NCBI GenBank assembly: GCA_028023455.1 | Contig: JAQFVV010012435.1 | Span: 1,986,001 to 2,050,000, forward strand | DNA length: 64,000 bases | Origin: Epiperipatus broadwayi | Taxonomy: Eukaryota > Onychophora > Udeonychophora > Euonychophora > Peripatidae | Direction: 5' to 3' | Shown here: in pieces, positions 24,432 through 36,200 of the stretch | Numbering within the stretch: the first letter of the stretch is position 1 | Layout of the letters: every line of letters begins with the position of its first letter | The notes under the pieces: model-generated | Databases searched by the model: none | What the model was told of the DNA's origin: nothing | Seen by the model: only the letters and a program-made list of their open reading frames with translations | Translations under genes and position numbers: made by a program

Positions 24432-26904
24432 GTCATCATCATTTTCAGACATCGACCCAATGCAAGATGAAAGTCTCTCCAAATTCAATCCATTTTCTCT
24501 AATGTCTAATCACCTTTCCCCACATCACTTCAGTGCACTTCCTTATTTTCCTTATTTTATCCGGCAGTCTCACATGAGATCTCTTTCTAGGTTTTTTGGA
24601 ATCAAGTTTAAGGTTTTAACAGTTTATGTAGTATCATCTTTTCTAGTAATATGTCCAGAACAACTCCACTTCAGTTTCTTAATTCTTTGTGTGATATCAG
24701 TAGCACTTGTTTGTTATCTCATTCATGTATTTCATTCATTCTCTTATTGTTACTCCTAACATGCATATCTCCATACTTCATTGAGTCTGAAGTCTCTGTA
24801 TTGCTCTTCTATTAACTGTCCAAATCTCAGATCTATATGTAAAAACTGGTAAAACTAATTTATTAAAAACCTCCCCTTCAAACACATAGGCATGTTTCTT
24901 TTTAATATTAAGTTACTTCTACCAAAAGCAATCCAACAAAATGTAATTCTATTATTAATTGCAGTCATTATGTTTCCATCTGTAGTAATAATCTGACTAA
25001 ACTATTTGTAGTTGTTAGCTTTTTCTAACTCATCATTATCAATTTTTATTTTTTTCAGAAAATCCATTGAACATTACTTTGTCTTTTTTAACATTTACAT
25101 TTAAACCTACTTTCTTACTTTCATCTGATATCTGTTGCAACATTTCCTGAATGTCTAAAGCATTATTTGTAAAAACAATTGCATCATCTACAAAATTTAG
25201 ATGACTTAAATAATCTCAATTTACTTTTACTCTCTCAGCATCCCATTTTAGTCCACAAATTTCTTTCTGCAAAACTGCTGCAAAAAGTCTTGGAGATATG
25301 AAATCACTGTTATATACCCTTCTCAATGTTAATCTTCCTAATATCATTATGTAACCTATTTGTTACCATTGTATTTTTATAAATATTCTTCAGTATATGA
25401 TAATATCTTTGATCTATTTCTTGATGATCCAATGCTTTAATCTCTGAAGAAATGCTTATAGAATAAAATACTTTTTCATAGTCTACAAATCCAAGCTACA
25501 ATGGCAATTTATATTTATTGGGCCTTTCTATAAGTTCTCTTAATATTTGAATATAATCCATTATGCTAAAAGTACTTTTAAATTCCATCCTGTTTTTGGG
25601 TTGGTTAAAATTCAAAGTTCTCTATAGATGAGTTGTAATTATCATGGTAAAAATTTTGTATAGAACTGATAAAAGACTAATAGGCTTGCAATTTCTAATG
25701 TCTTTTTTATCACCTTTTTAAAATTAATACTGCATTCTTCCAATCATCTGGAACATCTCTATCATTTAGATATTTGGTATTTCCAAAAAGTTTTTCATCT
25801 CTTCTTTTAAGATATCAGTTATAATTCCATTATTATCTTGAGCTTTCTTCTTCTGCATAAATTTAATTGCATTTCTCACTTCTTCATTTAAAATCCTGGG
25901 CAATTCAGAAATTATAGTAATTGTAGGAAGTACTTTTTTTTTTTTTTTTTTATTGCTATATAATTCTTGATAAAACTCTTCTACACATCTCATATCTTTT
26001 TTTTTTTTACTAATTGTGTATCTTTTTTTCTTATTGCACAAATAAGTTTGCTACCAATACCAAAATATTCTTTTACACTATAGAGTGTTTTTATTCTTTT
26101 TTATAGCTTTTCTCACTAATTCACAATTATATTTTTTTTACATTATTATCAACTTTTTTGGTACAATTTTACAAAATTCTAGATATTCAATCTTTCTTAA
26201 TTCATCATTTTTTTATATTTTTATATTCCTTTTTTTCTTCATAAATTGTCTTGTCTCAGAAGATGTTTTACTGATCAATAGCTCCTTTCTACACCAGCTA
26301 TTTTTATTGCATTTTAAAACGACATATCAGTTATCTTTCTATTGATTTCATTCAAATCTGAATCATGTTCAAAATCTGTTAATATTTGAAAATGTTTTGC
26401 AAGTTTTCATTTAAATTCGTTGGAATGTTTCTAAAGATTAGGCATATCAAATATGAATACTGTTTTACTTAATAATTTTTATCTATCTAGTTTTGCATTA
26501 ACATGTATCTTACATCTCACTAATTGATGATCACCTCATATGATTTATTAAGGATATTACAATTTTAAAATAAATATTTTTTCTTAGTCAAAATATAATC
26601 CAATTCTGCTGTATCTTCATTTGGATGCTTCTATGTCCATTTCTATTTAGAATTATGCTCATAAAAAAGAATTCATGTCCTTTCTCATTTTCATTATTGT
26701 AATCAAATTAATTACAGAAATCCATTTTTCAATTGTTTACTAGCATTAAAGTCTACCATATCAATTTCAAAATTGTTTTTGTCTAATCATAAACCTTTTA
26801 TATAAACATCCTCTACTTCTTCATCACAATGAAAACTTGTTGAGGCATATATCTGAATTATATAATTCTTTAATCAATAACTCTTCACCATAATCTTTTT
26901 AAAA
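24432..26904 (-). pseudogene. Decayed RTE-type LINE (endonuclease and reverse transcriptase), minus strand
   Basis: Minus-strand reading, 5' to 3', gives scattered blocks of an RTE-like element in the right order. Near 26850-26600 are endonuclease pieces ('IIQIYASTSFHCDEEVEDVY', 'DMVDFNASKQL' where the family has G-D-F-N-A, and 'AELDYILTKKKY'). At 26041-25766 comes the linker into the RT ('CVEEFYQELYSN', 'LNEEVRNAIKFMQKKKAQ'). Near 25200-25100 is the catalytic motif C region ('LNFVDDAIVF', then 'DESKKVGLNVNVKK'). The C-terminus near 24600-24470 ends in a short GATGATGA-type 3' tail typical of RTE elements. Many stops and frameshifts make it inactive. The PLE palindrome begins at its 5' side, inside the endonuclease region. 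Confidence 0.8.
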
Positions 26905-28677
26905 ACTTTTATTTTCATCATATATATTTAAATCCATCCAAAATCTCCATATTCCAACGTTTCGATTGTTTTATAAATTACAATCATTTTCAAGGCAAAA
27001 CTACAAAATACACAGAACAATTGAATAAATAAAAAAATAAAAAATACATCATATCACATTACATAAATACAATTAACTGTATTATATCAATTCAAAATAC
27101 ATAATCATACTTATTATACCATTAAATAATACATTTACTTTCCATTTCCCTATCCATTTTTTATTATTAACTCCTATTATAAATCAATTTCTATAAATTA
27201 TTATAAAACAATAAATAAAACAATCTTAAATATTACCTATACACTTCTATTTCATTTATATCACATTATATTTGTATATTTTACCAATGCTATTTTTACC
27301 AATTCCATTTCAACTAAATACCTTAAATCATTTAAACATTCTTCTATTTAACTACTCTAATAGATCCTATTTTTTTAAAAACCCATTGTTTAATACATTC
27401 CTTTTAACACCTCTATACACCATTTATTTTATTTAACAATGGATTTAATTTTTTTATATAATTACATTCTTTAATTATTCTTTCTTTATAATTCCTAACC
27501 TTTTCTATCATTTTTATACTAAAATTTCTATGTTTATATTTTTCTCTATGAATAAAAACACTAGAATTCTTATCTTTTAAATGTTGTTTAAATCTAGTTC
27601 TTAATGTATTCTTAGTTGTTCCCACATATGATACATTATTTCCTTCTTTTTTACAATCTTCACAGATAATAATATATATCCCATTCATTTTATCTTGTTC
27701 ACAATTTATACCATTATTATTATTTATTAAATTTCCTAAACTACAGACGTCTTATATACAGGTTTAACTAATAAATCAATCTTATATTTATATTTTAAAT
27801 TAATATTTTTCATAATTTTTTTAATTTCTTTAAAAACCTCTTTTGACACATTATAACTATTATAAATTACTTTATTATCTATATTATGACTACAATTTTT
27901 ATTATAATTATTTTTTTCTTTTATATAATGATTATTACAATTTTTCTTTATTATTTTACTAATATTTTTCTTATTAAATAAATTATTAATAATTTTTTCC
28001 GGATATTCATTCTTTAAAAATTCTATTTTAATTTTATTTAATTCTTTATTCAAACCTACATTATTGGAACACAAATTAACTGCTCTATTAATTCTATTAT
28101 TTACAATATTAATTTTATGTTCATATTCAAAATCTGAATACCAATTACTAAGCAGCCCATGAAAAGTATTTTTTCTATATACTACTGTGTCAATTTTTGT
28201 AAATCCATTATCATAATATTTTTTTTATATTTACATCCATATAATTAATCATATTATTATCTTCTTTTTGTATAGTAAATTTAATATTATCTTCAATTGA
28301 ATTAATATATCTACAGAAATTCACTCCTTTACTATTATTTCCATTAAAAATAAGAAAATAATCATCTATATATCTTACCCACCAAATTGCTTTAAATTTA
28401 GTCTCCTCAAAATATAAATTTTCAAAATTGCTTATGTATATATTAGCCATTAAGCCACTAAGACTATTCCCCATGCTTAAACCACTATTTTATTTATAAA
28501 AATTATCTTTATATTTAAAAACAATGTCTTTACAACATGCATCAAAAATTTTAATTAATAAACTATATTCAATGTTAAAACTTTTTTCTCTATCTTCACT
28601 ATACATTTTTAATATTATATCTAAAGCTTTTTCTGGGTCAATATTGGTATACATACTTTCAATATCTAATTTAATAA
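26905..28677 (-). pseudogene. Penelope-like element, minus-strand part: RT plus GIY-YIG endonuclease, disrupted
   Basis: PLEs are retroelements whose protein joins a telomerase-related RT to a GIY-YIG nuclease. On the minus strand, from 28677 down: motif A 'KLDIESMYTNI' (about 28670-28640); a TAA stop just before 'NSGLS' near 28490; 'MGNSLSGLMANIYI' (motif B, about 28474); 'WVRYIDDYFLIF' (catalytic YIDD, about 28380-28345); a frameshift near 28210 in an A run; the thumb-like 'VYRKNTFHGLLSNWYSDF' (28180-28130); a connector rich in Lys and Asn (28074-27750); a second frameshift near 27750; then the GIY-YIG domain 27688-27413 ('GIYIIICEDCKK', 'SYVGTTKNTLRTRFKQH'). The N-terminal part of the RT is missing at 28678, where the inverted copy begins. 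Three lesions show it is inactive. Confidence 0.88.
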
Positions 28678-29745
28678 AATATTAGTAAAATAATAAAGAA
28701 AAATTGTAATAATCATTATATAAAAGAAAAAAATAATTATAATAAAAATTGTAGTCATAATATAGATAATAAAGTAATTTATAATAGTTATAATGTGTCA
28801 AAAGAGGTTTTTAAAGAAATTAAAAAAATTATGAAAAATATTAATTTAAAATATAAATATAAGATTGATTTATTAGTTAAACCTGTATATAAGAAAAAAT
28901 GTAGTTTAGGAAATTTAATAAATAATAATAATGGTATAAATTGTGAACAAGATAAAATGAATGGGATATATATTATTATCTGTGAAGATTGTAAAAAAGA
29001 AGGAAATAATGTATCATATGTGGGAACAACTAAGAATACATTAAGAACTAGATTTAAACAACATTTAAAAGATAAGAATTCTAGTGTTTTTATTCATAGA
29101 GAAAAATATAAACATAGGAATTTTAGTATTAAAATGATAGAAAAGGTTAGGAATTATAAAGAAAGAATAATTAAAGAATGTAATTATATAAAAAAATTAA
29201 ATCCATTGTTAAATAAAATAAATGGTGTATAGAGGTGTTAAAAGGAATGTATTAAACAATGGGTTTTTAAAAAAATAGGATCTATTAGAGTAGTTAAATA
29301 GAAGAATGTTTAAATGATTTAAGGTATTTAGTTGGAATGGAATTGGTAAAAATGGCATTGGTAAAATATAAAAATATAATGTGATATAAATGAAATAGAA
29401 GTGTATAGGTAATATTTAAGATTGTTTTATTTATTGTTTTATAATAATTTATAGAAATTGATTTATAATAGGAGTTAATAATAAAAAATGGATAGGGAAA
29501 TGGAAAGTAAATGTATTATTTAATGGTATAATAAGTATGATTATGTATTTTGAATTGATATAATACAGTTAATTGTATTTATGTAATGTGATATGATGTA
29601 TTTTTTATTTTTTTATTTATTCAATTGTTCTGTGTATTTTGTAGTTTTGCCTTGAAAATGATTGTAATTTATAAAACAATCGAAACGTTGGAATATGGAG
29701 ATTTTGGATGGATTTAAATATATATGATGAAAATAAAATTTTTTA
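28678..29745 (+). mobile_element. Penelope-like element, plus-strand 3' half (inverted copy)
   Basis: Inverted near-identical copy of 26905-27970: connector, GIY-YIG domain and the whole 3' non-coding part to the same end point. It contains none of the RT motifs. The junction with the minus copy is at 28677/28678, giving a head-to-head arrangement with a 700-bp single-copy spacer (27971-28677) between the arms. The 3' region includes 'ttttgccttgaaaatgattg' near 29643 and ends in A-rich sequence about 29745. Confidence 0.85.
28795..29232 (+). CDS. GIY-YIG endonuclease domain of PLE, intact open frame (truncated protein)
   Basis: An open frame of 145 codons in the plus-strand PLE copy. Residues 1-30 are the Lys-rich connector, 31-52 carry Cys residues (C at about 36 and 50) that may belong to the zinc-binding linker known in Penelope proteins, and about 55-140 form the GIY-YIG nuclease: 'NGIYIIICEDC' and 'VSYVGTTKNTLRTRFKQHL' supply the G-I-Y and Y-V-G strands and the conserved Arg, and 'KECNYIKKLNPLLNKIN' holds the late Glu and the N-P-x-L-N end typical of the family. 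The minus copy has the same domain but one base fewer near 27750 that breaks the frame. Without an RT it cannot be a complete element. The first Met is simply the first in frame and may not be used. Confidence 0.7.
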   Translation: MSKEVFKEIKKIMKNINLKYKYKIDLLVKPVYKKKCSLGNLINNNNGINCEQDKMNGIYIIICEDCKKEGNNVSYVGTTKNTLRTRFKQHLKDKNSSVFIHREKYKHRNFSIKMIEKVRNYKERIIKECNYIKKLNPLLNKINGV

Positions 29746-29790
29746 AAAAGATTATGGTGAAGAGTTATTGATTAAAGAATTATATGAATT

Positions 29791-32700
29791 GACTATATAT
29801 TTTTAAAAAGAATGGTGGAAATTTTATTGTTATGTATATCTGAATTATCTGCATTTGGTATTGAAACAGTAAGATCTGCTTTGCAGATCTTTGTTTCACT
29901 TTTTGTCACCTATTTTCTACCCTCATACCTTAGTTTGAACCCCAATGTATCGTAGCGTGTCTGCAATGCACTTATATGCCGAAAATCCCACCCAATTTTA
30001 AACCACGAGTACAAAAGCTCATGTTATATATAAGTATAACTCATTCCCAAATGAATAAAATGTTATGAATTATGTGTATCTTCACATAATTTAGATTTAT
30101 TTAAAAGTAGGTTATATAAGTCGTAATTGCGCACACACTGTGATATGTATTTTAAAACTTATGATAAAATTATAAATTGTTAGTTAAAATTATTTTGTTT
30201 GAATCTATTTACAAAAATATATTACAGTCATAATATATTTTTGATTTAAAATAAAAATCATATTCGTTTAGTAAATAGATTCAAATATTGAAATTTAAAA
30301 AGTAAAATAATTTTCTTTTGAATTTAAAATCACGCCATATATTTTCTGTTAGAATAAATGAGGGCTGGTAGGAACAATAGTTTTAATTATTATCTAAAAA
30401 TACAGCAGATGTCCACTTAAGGTTTTCTTTCAATTAGTAAAAGTAATTTTAATTAAATCAAGTTTGTAATTCGAATGTCGACAAGGAAGTTAACAATAGA
30501 AATTAATTAAAATTTTGTTGAATTCCTTTAGACATTCGGATAGGAATAATTACAGCTGATAAGTAAGCAAAGTCCGAAATATGTTTGTAATGCTCCAGGG
30601 CAGTTGTATTGTTCAATTCCACTATAAAAAGGAGGGTTTTCTTTTGTTCTCCATTCTAGTGATTTGCTAATGAAATGATTCTAGTGAAATTATTCTAGTG
30701 AAAATATTCTAGTAAAAATATTCTTCAATCAAGATTTCAAAATATATTTTCGTGAGATTTTTAGCTACATGCCTGCGAACTTAAATTTGAAGCTGAATTT
30801 TCGTCTCCAAATTAATTGACCATGTTTACAGTTTCACCTATGAATCACCCAACCTTCAAAATTGCTAACCTTGAAATGACAGAGTAGAGCCGGCAAGAAG
30901 GCTATTTTTTTCTCGGGAATGGCTGGCCGCTGCTCTACACCATCGAAAGCTATCACCTAAGGAACCCTGAGACTGCTGCTATTGCCAAAAATATGAACAA
31001 TTCCCGATTTTGCTGCTGAATTGTATAAAACCTGCCGACCATCAATCTACCTGCAAATGCTTCTCCAGAGGTAACCCCAAATTAACCCAAGAGCCCTTGT
31101 GATTCCTAACTAACATGCTATAGCTATTTTAAATTGTTTTCTTTTATTTCATTTGACTTGGGCATTTTCTCCAATCTAAATGAATCCATCTTGTATGTTT
31201 TATATACATTAGTCTAGTATTGCTGGTAAATGAATTGGTTGTTGAGACCGCTTTGTTTTACTTTCCAAGGATTTTAAATGGCCAAGTCCGTTCCCTTTTC
31301 ATTTCCTGCGGTCCCAGGCAGAGTGTGTACTCAAATGTCACACCTGGGAATTAGATGCAGCCGTCACCCAGCCACTAGGTTGTGGATGAGTCCAAGCTTC
31401 GGCTGTCTGTGACAACACATTCCTATGGGTCAGTGGCGAGATGCCCTCCGTAGTCATTCCAAATATTTCCCATTTATTTATATATAATTTTACAAAGCAT
31501 CCGTGACTTAAATGTGTCACACCCTCCATTCTTTAATAAATTCATTATTAGCAGTACCGACCTTCTATCTAAATTAATTATAATTATAAAATAAATGCCT
31601 TGATCACATCCCCACTTTATCGCGTAGTAAGCTTTTGTCCGTGCTATTTTCGAAATCAATAAATATTCTATAACCCTTAATTTTAAATGTTTTCTTAAAC
31701 TTTTATAATTACTCAAAGCACCTTCACATGTTCCCATCTCTTTTAAGCACATTATCATAATATTATATTAGCCTGAGTGATAGAATATATATTTTTTAAA
31801 ACCCTTTTGTAATTTAATGGAATGTAATGCCAACAATTATTTAGTAAGCGTCCCTGTCTCATATAAGCAGACAGTGGCATTATATATATATATTTCTATA
31901 TAAATAAATCTTTGAAATCATTTAAAACTAATTTTGAGCTTTTATTTTATTGATTCCTATCACTGTCTCGGTCTATATATCTATTTTCTACATTTCTTTT
32001 GTACATCCATAGACATTAAATAGCAACCCAAACTTATCTTAGTATAGAGTCTTTTTGTTTCTACCGGTAAAAGGTTATACTAGTAGTAGCATCAGATGTG
32101 TTATCACGTAGGTGGCGCTGTGAAATTTGGACTTTAGATTTGAACTTAATATATCTAGAAGGCAATCCTTCCTAGAATGTTCAGTTTCGTGTTTGGGGTT
32201 TGATTTCTGCAGTGTGTTAGTGAGATAGATGATTGTGACCATTACAGTATCTATCACTGTCTGATATACCATCAATGTTCATAATATTGTTCTTCCATTT
32301 TTTGGGGTAAATCCTATTCCTCTTGTAGTTTCAATGTTTTTACCTTTGTAGTACAGCACGTGTCAACCTTTTAAATCAATAATCTTTTCATTTTTTCTTC
32401 TAACTTGACAAAGTCCAATAATAGCCCATTTTATATTAGATACTTCTTCCAACTCATGCTATTTGTCTTCTCTTGAAAGTGATCTGCATTTGTAATTACT
32501 TAAGTAAAAGATCAGCATCACATGGCAGGCTGGGTCCACAGTCAGGAGATTTTTAACACTCTCCATCTTTGACTGCCAATTGCTGTCTTGACTGGCAACT
32601 TTACAGCATCCAGTGAATAAAGGCAATGCTTTAGTTTTGTCTGCCATAATTGTAAATATTCTGCCTTTATGAAAAATCAATTGATATTTCAGTTGAGAGC

Positions 32701-32916
32701 TATCAGGCAACTGGAAAGAAAGACCATGGTATTTTTTGATCTTAAATTCGGAACTAAAAAGCCGTTGAACTCATTATGCTGGTCAATGTGTGTGTAATGG
32801 TGAACAGCCCATCCATATTTGGATACTGTATGCATAATAACACAGTAATTATAGATGCAATGATAAGAATGTATGAACTAGACATGAGGAATTTGCCCTG
32901 CTGGGTTCTTTTAAGG
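29791..32916. other. Intronic DNA, no supported gene
   Basis: Several less AT-rich patches (30840-31130, 31250-31460, 32480-32700) hold short frames on either strand. None shows a family motif that I recognise, and they are probably old repeat relics. A promoter-like stretch is listed separately at 30600-30725. Confidence 0.5.
30621..30725 (+). promoter_or_regulatory. TATA-like box followed by short tandem repeats
   Basis: 'actataaaaaggaggg' at 30621-30636 is a good TATA-box match in less AT-rich surroundings. It is followed at 30678-30725 by three to four 14-bp units, each beginning attctagt. A preceding GC-richer run and a following ATG (30822) would suit the promoter of an LTR or other retroelement, but no paired LTR or gag/pol was found. 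Function is unproven. Confidence 0.3.
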
Positions 32917-33333
32917 CAGGGATCCCCAACCCTATGCCCGCAGGCACCATGGTGCCCACAGACCATTTTACATGTGCCCGCCACTATCCAAACACGATAA
33001 AAAATTATTTATCTGATACAAATAAATTTAATTTTTAAAAATTCTTATAAATTATTATATTATATTGTAATCAAATTGTATGTCATACTATACTTTTACA
33101 GCGTAAAAATATAGACAGCGTAAAAATATAGACGTTAATTATATATTAAAATTTTATTTTTGAAATAAATATTTTTTTTTGTATATTATGTGTATTATTA
33201 ACAATATCCAACTATAAATTTACATTGAAAAAATAAATGGTGCTTGCCACCTGGTTGAAAAAATAAATGATGCCCGCCACCTGGCTGGTATTATAGAATG
33301 TGCTCTTAAGTGCAAAAAGGTTGGGGACCCCTG
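32917..33333. mobile_element. hAT-type MITE with 8-bp target-site duplication
   Basis: Termini CAGGGATCCCCAACC and GGTTGGGGACCCCTG are near-perfect inverses, with the CAGGGGTCCCCAACC form common to many animal hAT elements. The 8-bp duplication ttttaagg flanks it at 32909-32916 and 33334-33341, the length hAT transposases make. The 417-bp body is AT-rich and non-coding, with a repeated motif 'gcccgccac' near each end. A 5' fragment of the same family is at 41628-41730. Confidence 0.93.
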
Positions 33334-33341
33334 TTTTAAGG

Positions 33342-33958
33342 CTTCAAAGAGGAAGCAAAAGATCTTTTAGTTAGCATCAAACTCCTTCCTTCTGTCAAAA
33401 TATTTCAGTAGTAATCATCAATGTTATACTTAGATTTTTTAAAATATATTTATTTTTAAAAATACAAGTTAAAAAATTTAAGGGGTAATGAAATGAAGTA
33501 ATCATGCTCTGTTAAACACTATAATATAGAACTTTTGTGATATTTTAACGTTGATTTTGAGGTGTGAACATTACATATGTATTTGTTTGGAAATGGTGTT
33601 GATAGCCCTAATTTAAATTGCTCTTTTACATATTCTATAACATTATTTTTCCAGTTTTCATACTTATGTGATATTAGAAAACAAAGTATCATACAATTGA
33701 TGTATTAATTCAAAATTTTTTTTGAAGAAGTAAATACTTTCCAATATTTGGTAATATCAAAGAAATTTAGTTTCGCCTCCTTTATTTTTGAAAGCAATTG
33801 TGAGATTATTTTTGAACATTTTTGGAATAGCAACTAAGTTGTGTTTTTTATCTAGTTTATTAAAAATTGATGATTATTTTTATATAGCAGTTGTATAATA
33901 ATTATGGAGCGGCTTTTGTTTGAAATTTGGAATTTTAGGATTTTTTTTAAAAATTTTT
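33342..33958. other. Intronic DNA, nothing recognised
   Basis: AT-rich, no gene or repeat family seen. Confidence 0.5.
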
Positions 33959-34005
33959 TTTTTTAGGGGAAGGGGGGGACAAGGGTTTGTCATGGTTAAA
34001 AAATT

Positions 34006-34042
<37 letters not shown>

Positions 34043-34275
34043 AAGGGGAGGGGGGGGGGGGAAAAAAAAAGGGGGGGGGGGGGGGGGGGGGGGAGAGTGG
34101 GGGGGGGGGGGGGAAAAAAAGGGGGGGGGAAGAAAAAAAAAAAAAAGGGAAAGGGGGGGAAGAAGGGGGGGGAAAAAGGGGGGGGAAAAAAAAAGGGGGG
34201 GAAAAAAAAAAAAAAAAAAGGGGGGGGGAAGAAAAAAAAAAAAAAAAAAAAAAAAGGGAAGGGGAAGGGGTTAAA
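33959..34275. repeat. Almost pure G/A tract, possibly an assembly artefact
   Basis: From about 34007 to 34270 the plus strand is almost only runs of G and A of varying length, starting with a run of more than 30 G. It has no regular repeat unit. The long Gly/Lys and Pro/Phe frames are by-products. Such irregular homopolymer chains are more like low-quality consensus across a hard purine tract than genuine microsatellite sequence. Confidence 0.85.
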
Positions 34276-36200
34276 ACTAAAAGAATTCACTTACACTTTG
34301 ATTTTTAAAAATATAAGTTAATAAATTCAGCCATAATATTAGTAAAGAAAATTATGTTTGCTAACATCGTGTTTCAAGCATTTAAGATATTTGTAAATGC
34401 AATTTTTTTTTTCAGAGCAGAATTTGATAAATTTATAAGGGCTTCACATTTACTTTATTTATTTTTTCTCAATAAAAATCTCAACCAAGAAATATTTCAT
34501 AATTTTTTAGAATCACTAACTTGATTAATTTCCTTCACTTCATTAAATGACAAAAAAATTATTTGTTCTCTTTATGAACTGTTGATTTTATTTTCTTCAA
34601 TATTCACAAACTTCAAATATGATTTTTTTTAAAAACTGGATTTTGTTTACAAACTTGTTTCTAACACATCAAACCTAATTTATTTTATTCTAATATAGAA
34701 CAATCATTTAATATTAAAATCAACTGTTGAACATTGACAAATACTACCATCAGGTGTAACTGTAAAAATGTCAATCTGCTTAAGGGTTAAATCTTTAATT
34801 GCTCATTGTTTTCATCTTTCAACATATGGCATGTTGCATTATTTGTTTATTTTTGTTTGTTTGTAAAGATTGAATGGATTAATTGAGATTACATAATGCT
34901 AACAAAATTTTACTTCAAATTTAAAATACTTATAACTGTAAAAAAAAGTGTCAAAAATTTGTCACCTGTGAAAAATATAAATTTTTTTTTTTTCAGTCTA
35001 TTATAATTTGTGGTTGCTGAATGCTATTTATTTCTTTTGACTTACAAGTTGGAATCATTTTTTTTTACTTTTTTTTAAAAAAATAATTATTTTTGAATAG
35101 AAATCTAACTATAGTACTTTTTTTAAAAAAAATTTAAATCAATATAGTTTGAGAAATAATTATAAATATATAAATATTGGAAATACTGCATTCATTTTGA
35201 AAATCTAATACAAAAGAATGAATATTCTCAAACCTATTACATTGAGAATTGGGAACTGTCAATCCTCAAAATAGAAATGGAATATTAACTTCTTTGAAAC
35301 TACATAGATGTAGACAGCTTGTTTGAAGTGGGAATTAATCTGTAAAATGCTGACATCTTCAGAATTTTTTACATATTTTAAATACCAATATCATTTTAGC
35401 TCATTGCTTATCAGAAAATGCTGCAAAAATAGCAAAATAGAGCTAAAATAGCCACAAAAAGGAAATCTAAAGTTGTCTATAGGGACAGCATAGTAATCAT
35501 CAAAAAGTTAAATGTTATTTGAATTTTGAAAGTAATACACTGTTATTGATGATGTGGTTCCAATACTGGCACTGAAAGTAGAGAAGGAAATGGCTTGCTC
35601 TAAACAGGCAAATATATAATTTATGTATTTTAATTTTTTTTATTTTGTATTAGTATTTTTTTTTATTTACAAATTTTAAGTTATTGAATGAAATTGCTTT
35701 GGGAGTAGTTATTAAGTTCAGAATATAATTATCTAAAAGATTTTTTTCTAAAATGTTTTTCTTTATTTTTATATCTATCAGTTTTGCATATATTTATCAT
35801 ATATTTAGGTATTCACATATAACAAAATTTAAAAACATAGTAAACTTTGATTTGATGTGAATTAATGTTGAATGATGTTAAATTATACTGTACTTAAGGA
35901 AGCATACAAAATCCTTCAAAATCAGTATAAAACTATTAGTTTGAAGTTTATAAATAGCAGTAACTTGAAATAGGTAAAATGTCTAGAAAGAATTAACAAG
36001 TATATTTAGTTAAACAAAGTTAATACTCATTGGGAAAATGCCAATATTTATTTTGAGTCCCATGTAAATTAAAATATTTCAGTATCTTTTTCTTCCTTGC
36101 GATGAGAATTGAGATTTAAAATGATAAATATTTTGCAAAAATTATTTTAAATCATTTGCAGAAATTATTATTGCAAAATTTTGCAAGGCTTACATATATA
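34276..36200. other. Intronic DNA, nothing recognised
   Basis: Very AT-rich with many T and A runs. No gene or repeat family seen. Confidence 0.5.

Larger units (their letters stand above)
26856..29790. repeat. Palindrome with arms of about 1.1 kb (26856-27970 / 28678-29790)
   Basis: The two arms are inverted copies, differing by few bases by eye. The symmetry runs past the PLE 3' end into sequence that on the left belongs to the RTE LINE: the left run 'tataattctttaatcaataa' (26861-26880) is mirrored by 'ttattgattaaagaattata' near 29765-29784. So about 45 bp of host LINE are duplicated in inverted form as well. The spacer is 27971-28677. Confidence 0.88.

Noticed and set aside
24460-24759. 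99-codon plus-strand frame
   Set aside because: Antisense of the RTE LINE C-terminal region and 3' end; the minus-strand reading explains it.
26085-26345. 86-codon Phe-rich plus-strand frame
   Set aside because: Antisense of the decayed RTE LINE and T-rich; no support as a gene.
31338-31529. 63-codon minus-strand frame in a less AT-rich patch
   Set aside because: No recognisable domain or splice context; more likely an old repeat relic than an exon.
33880-34321. Long Gly/Lys-rich and Pro/Phe-rich frames on both strands
   Set aside because: They come only from runs of G and A and have no protein-like composition or start context.
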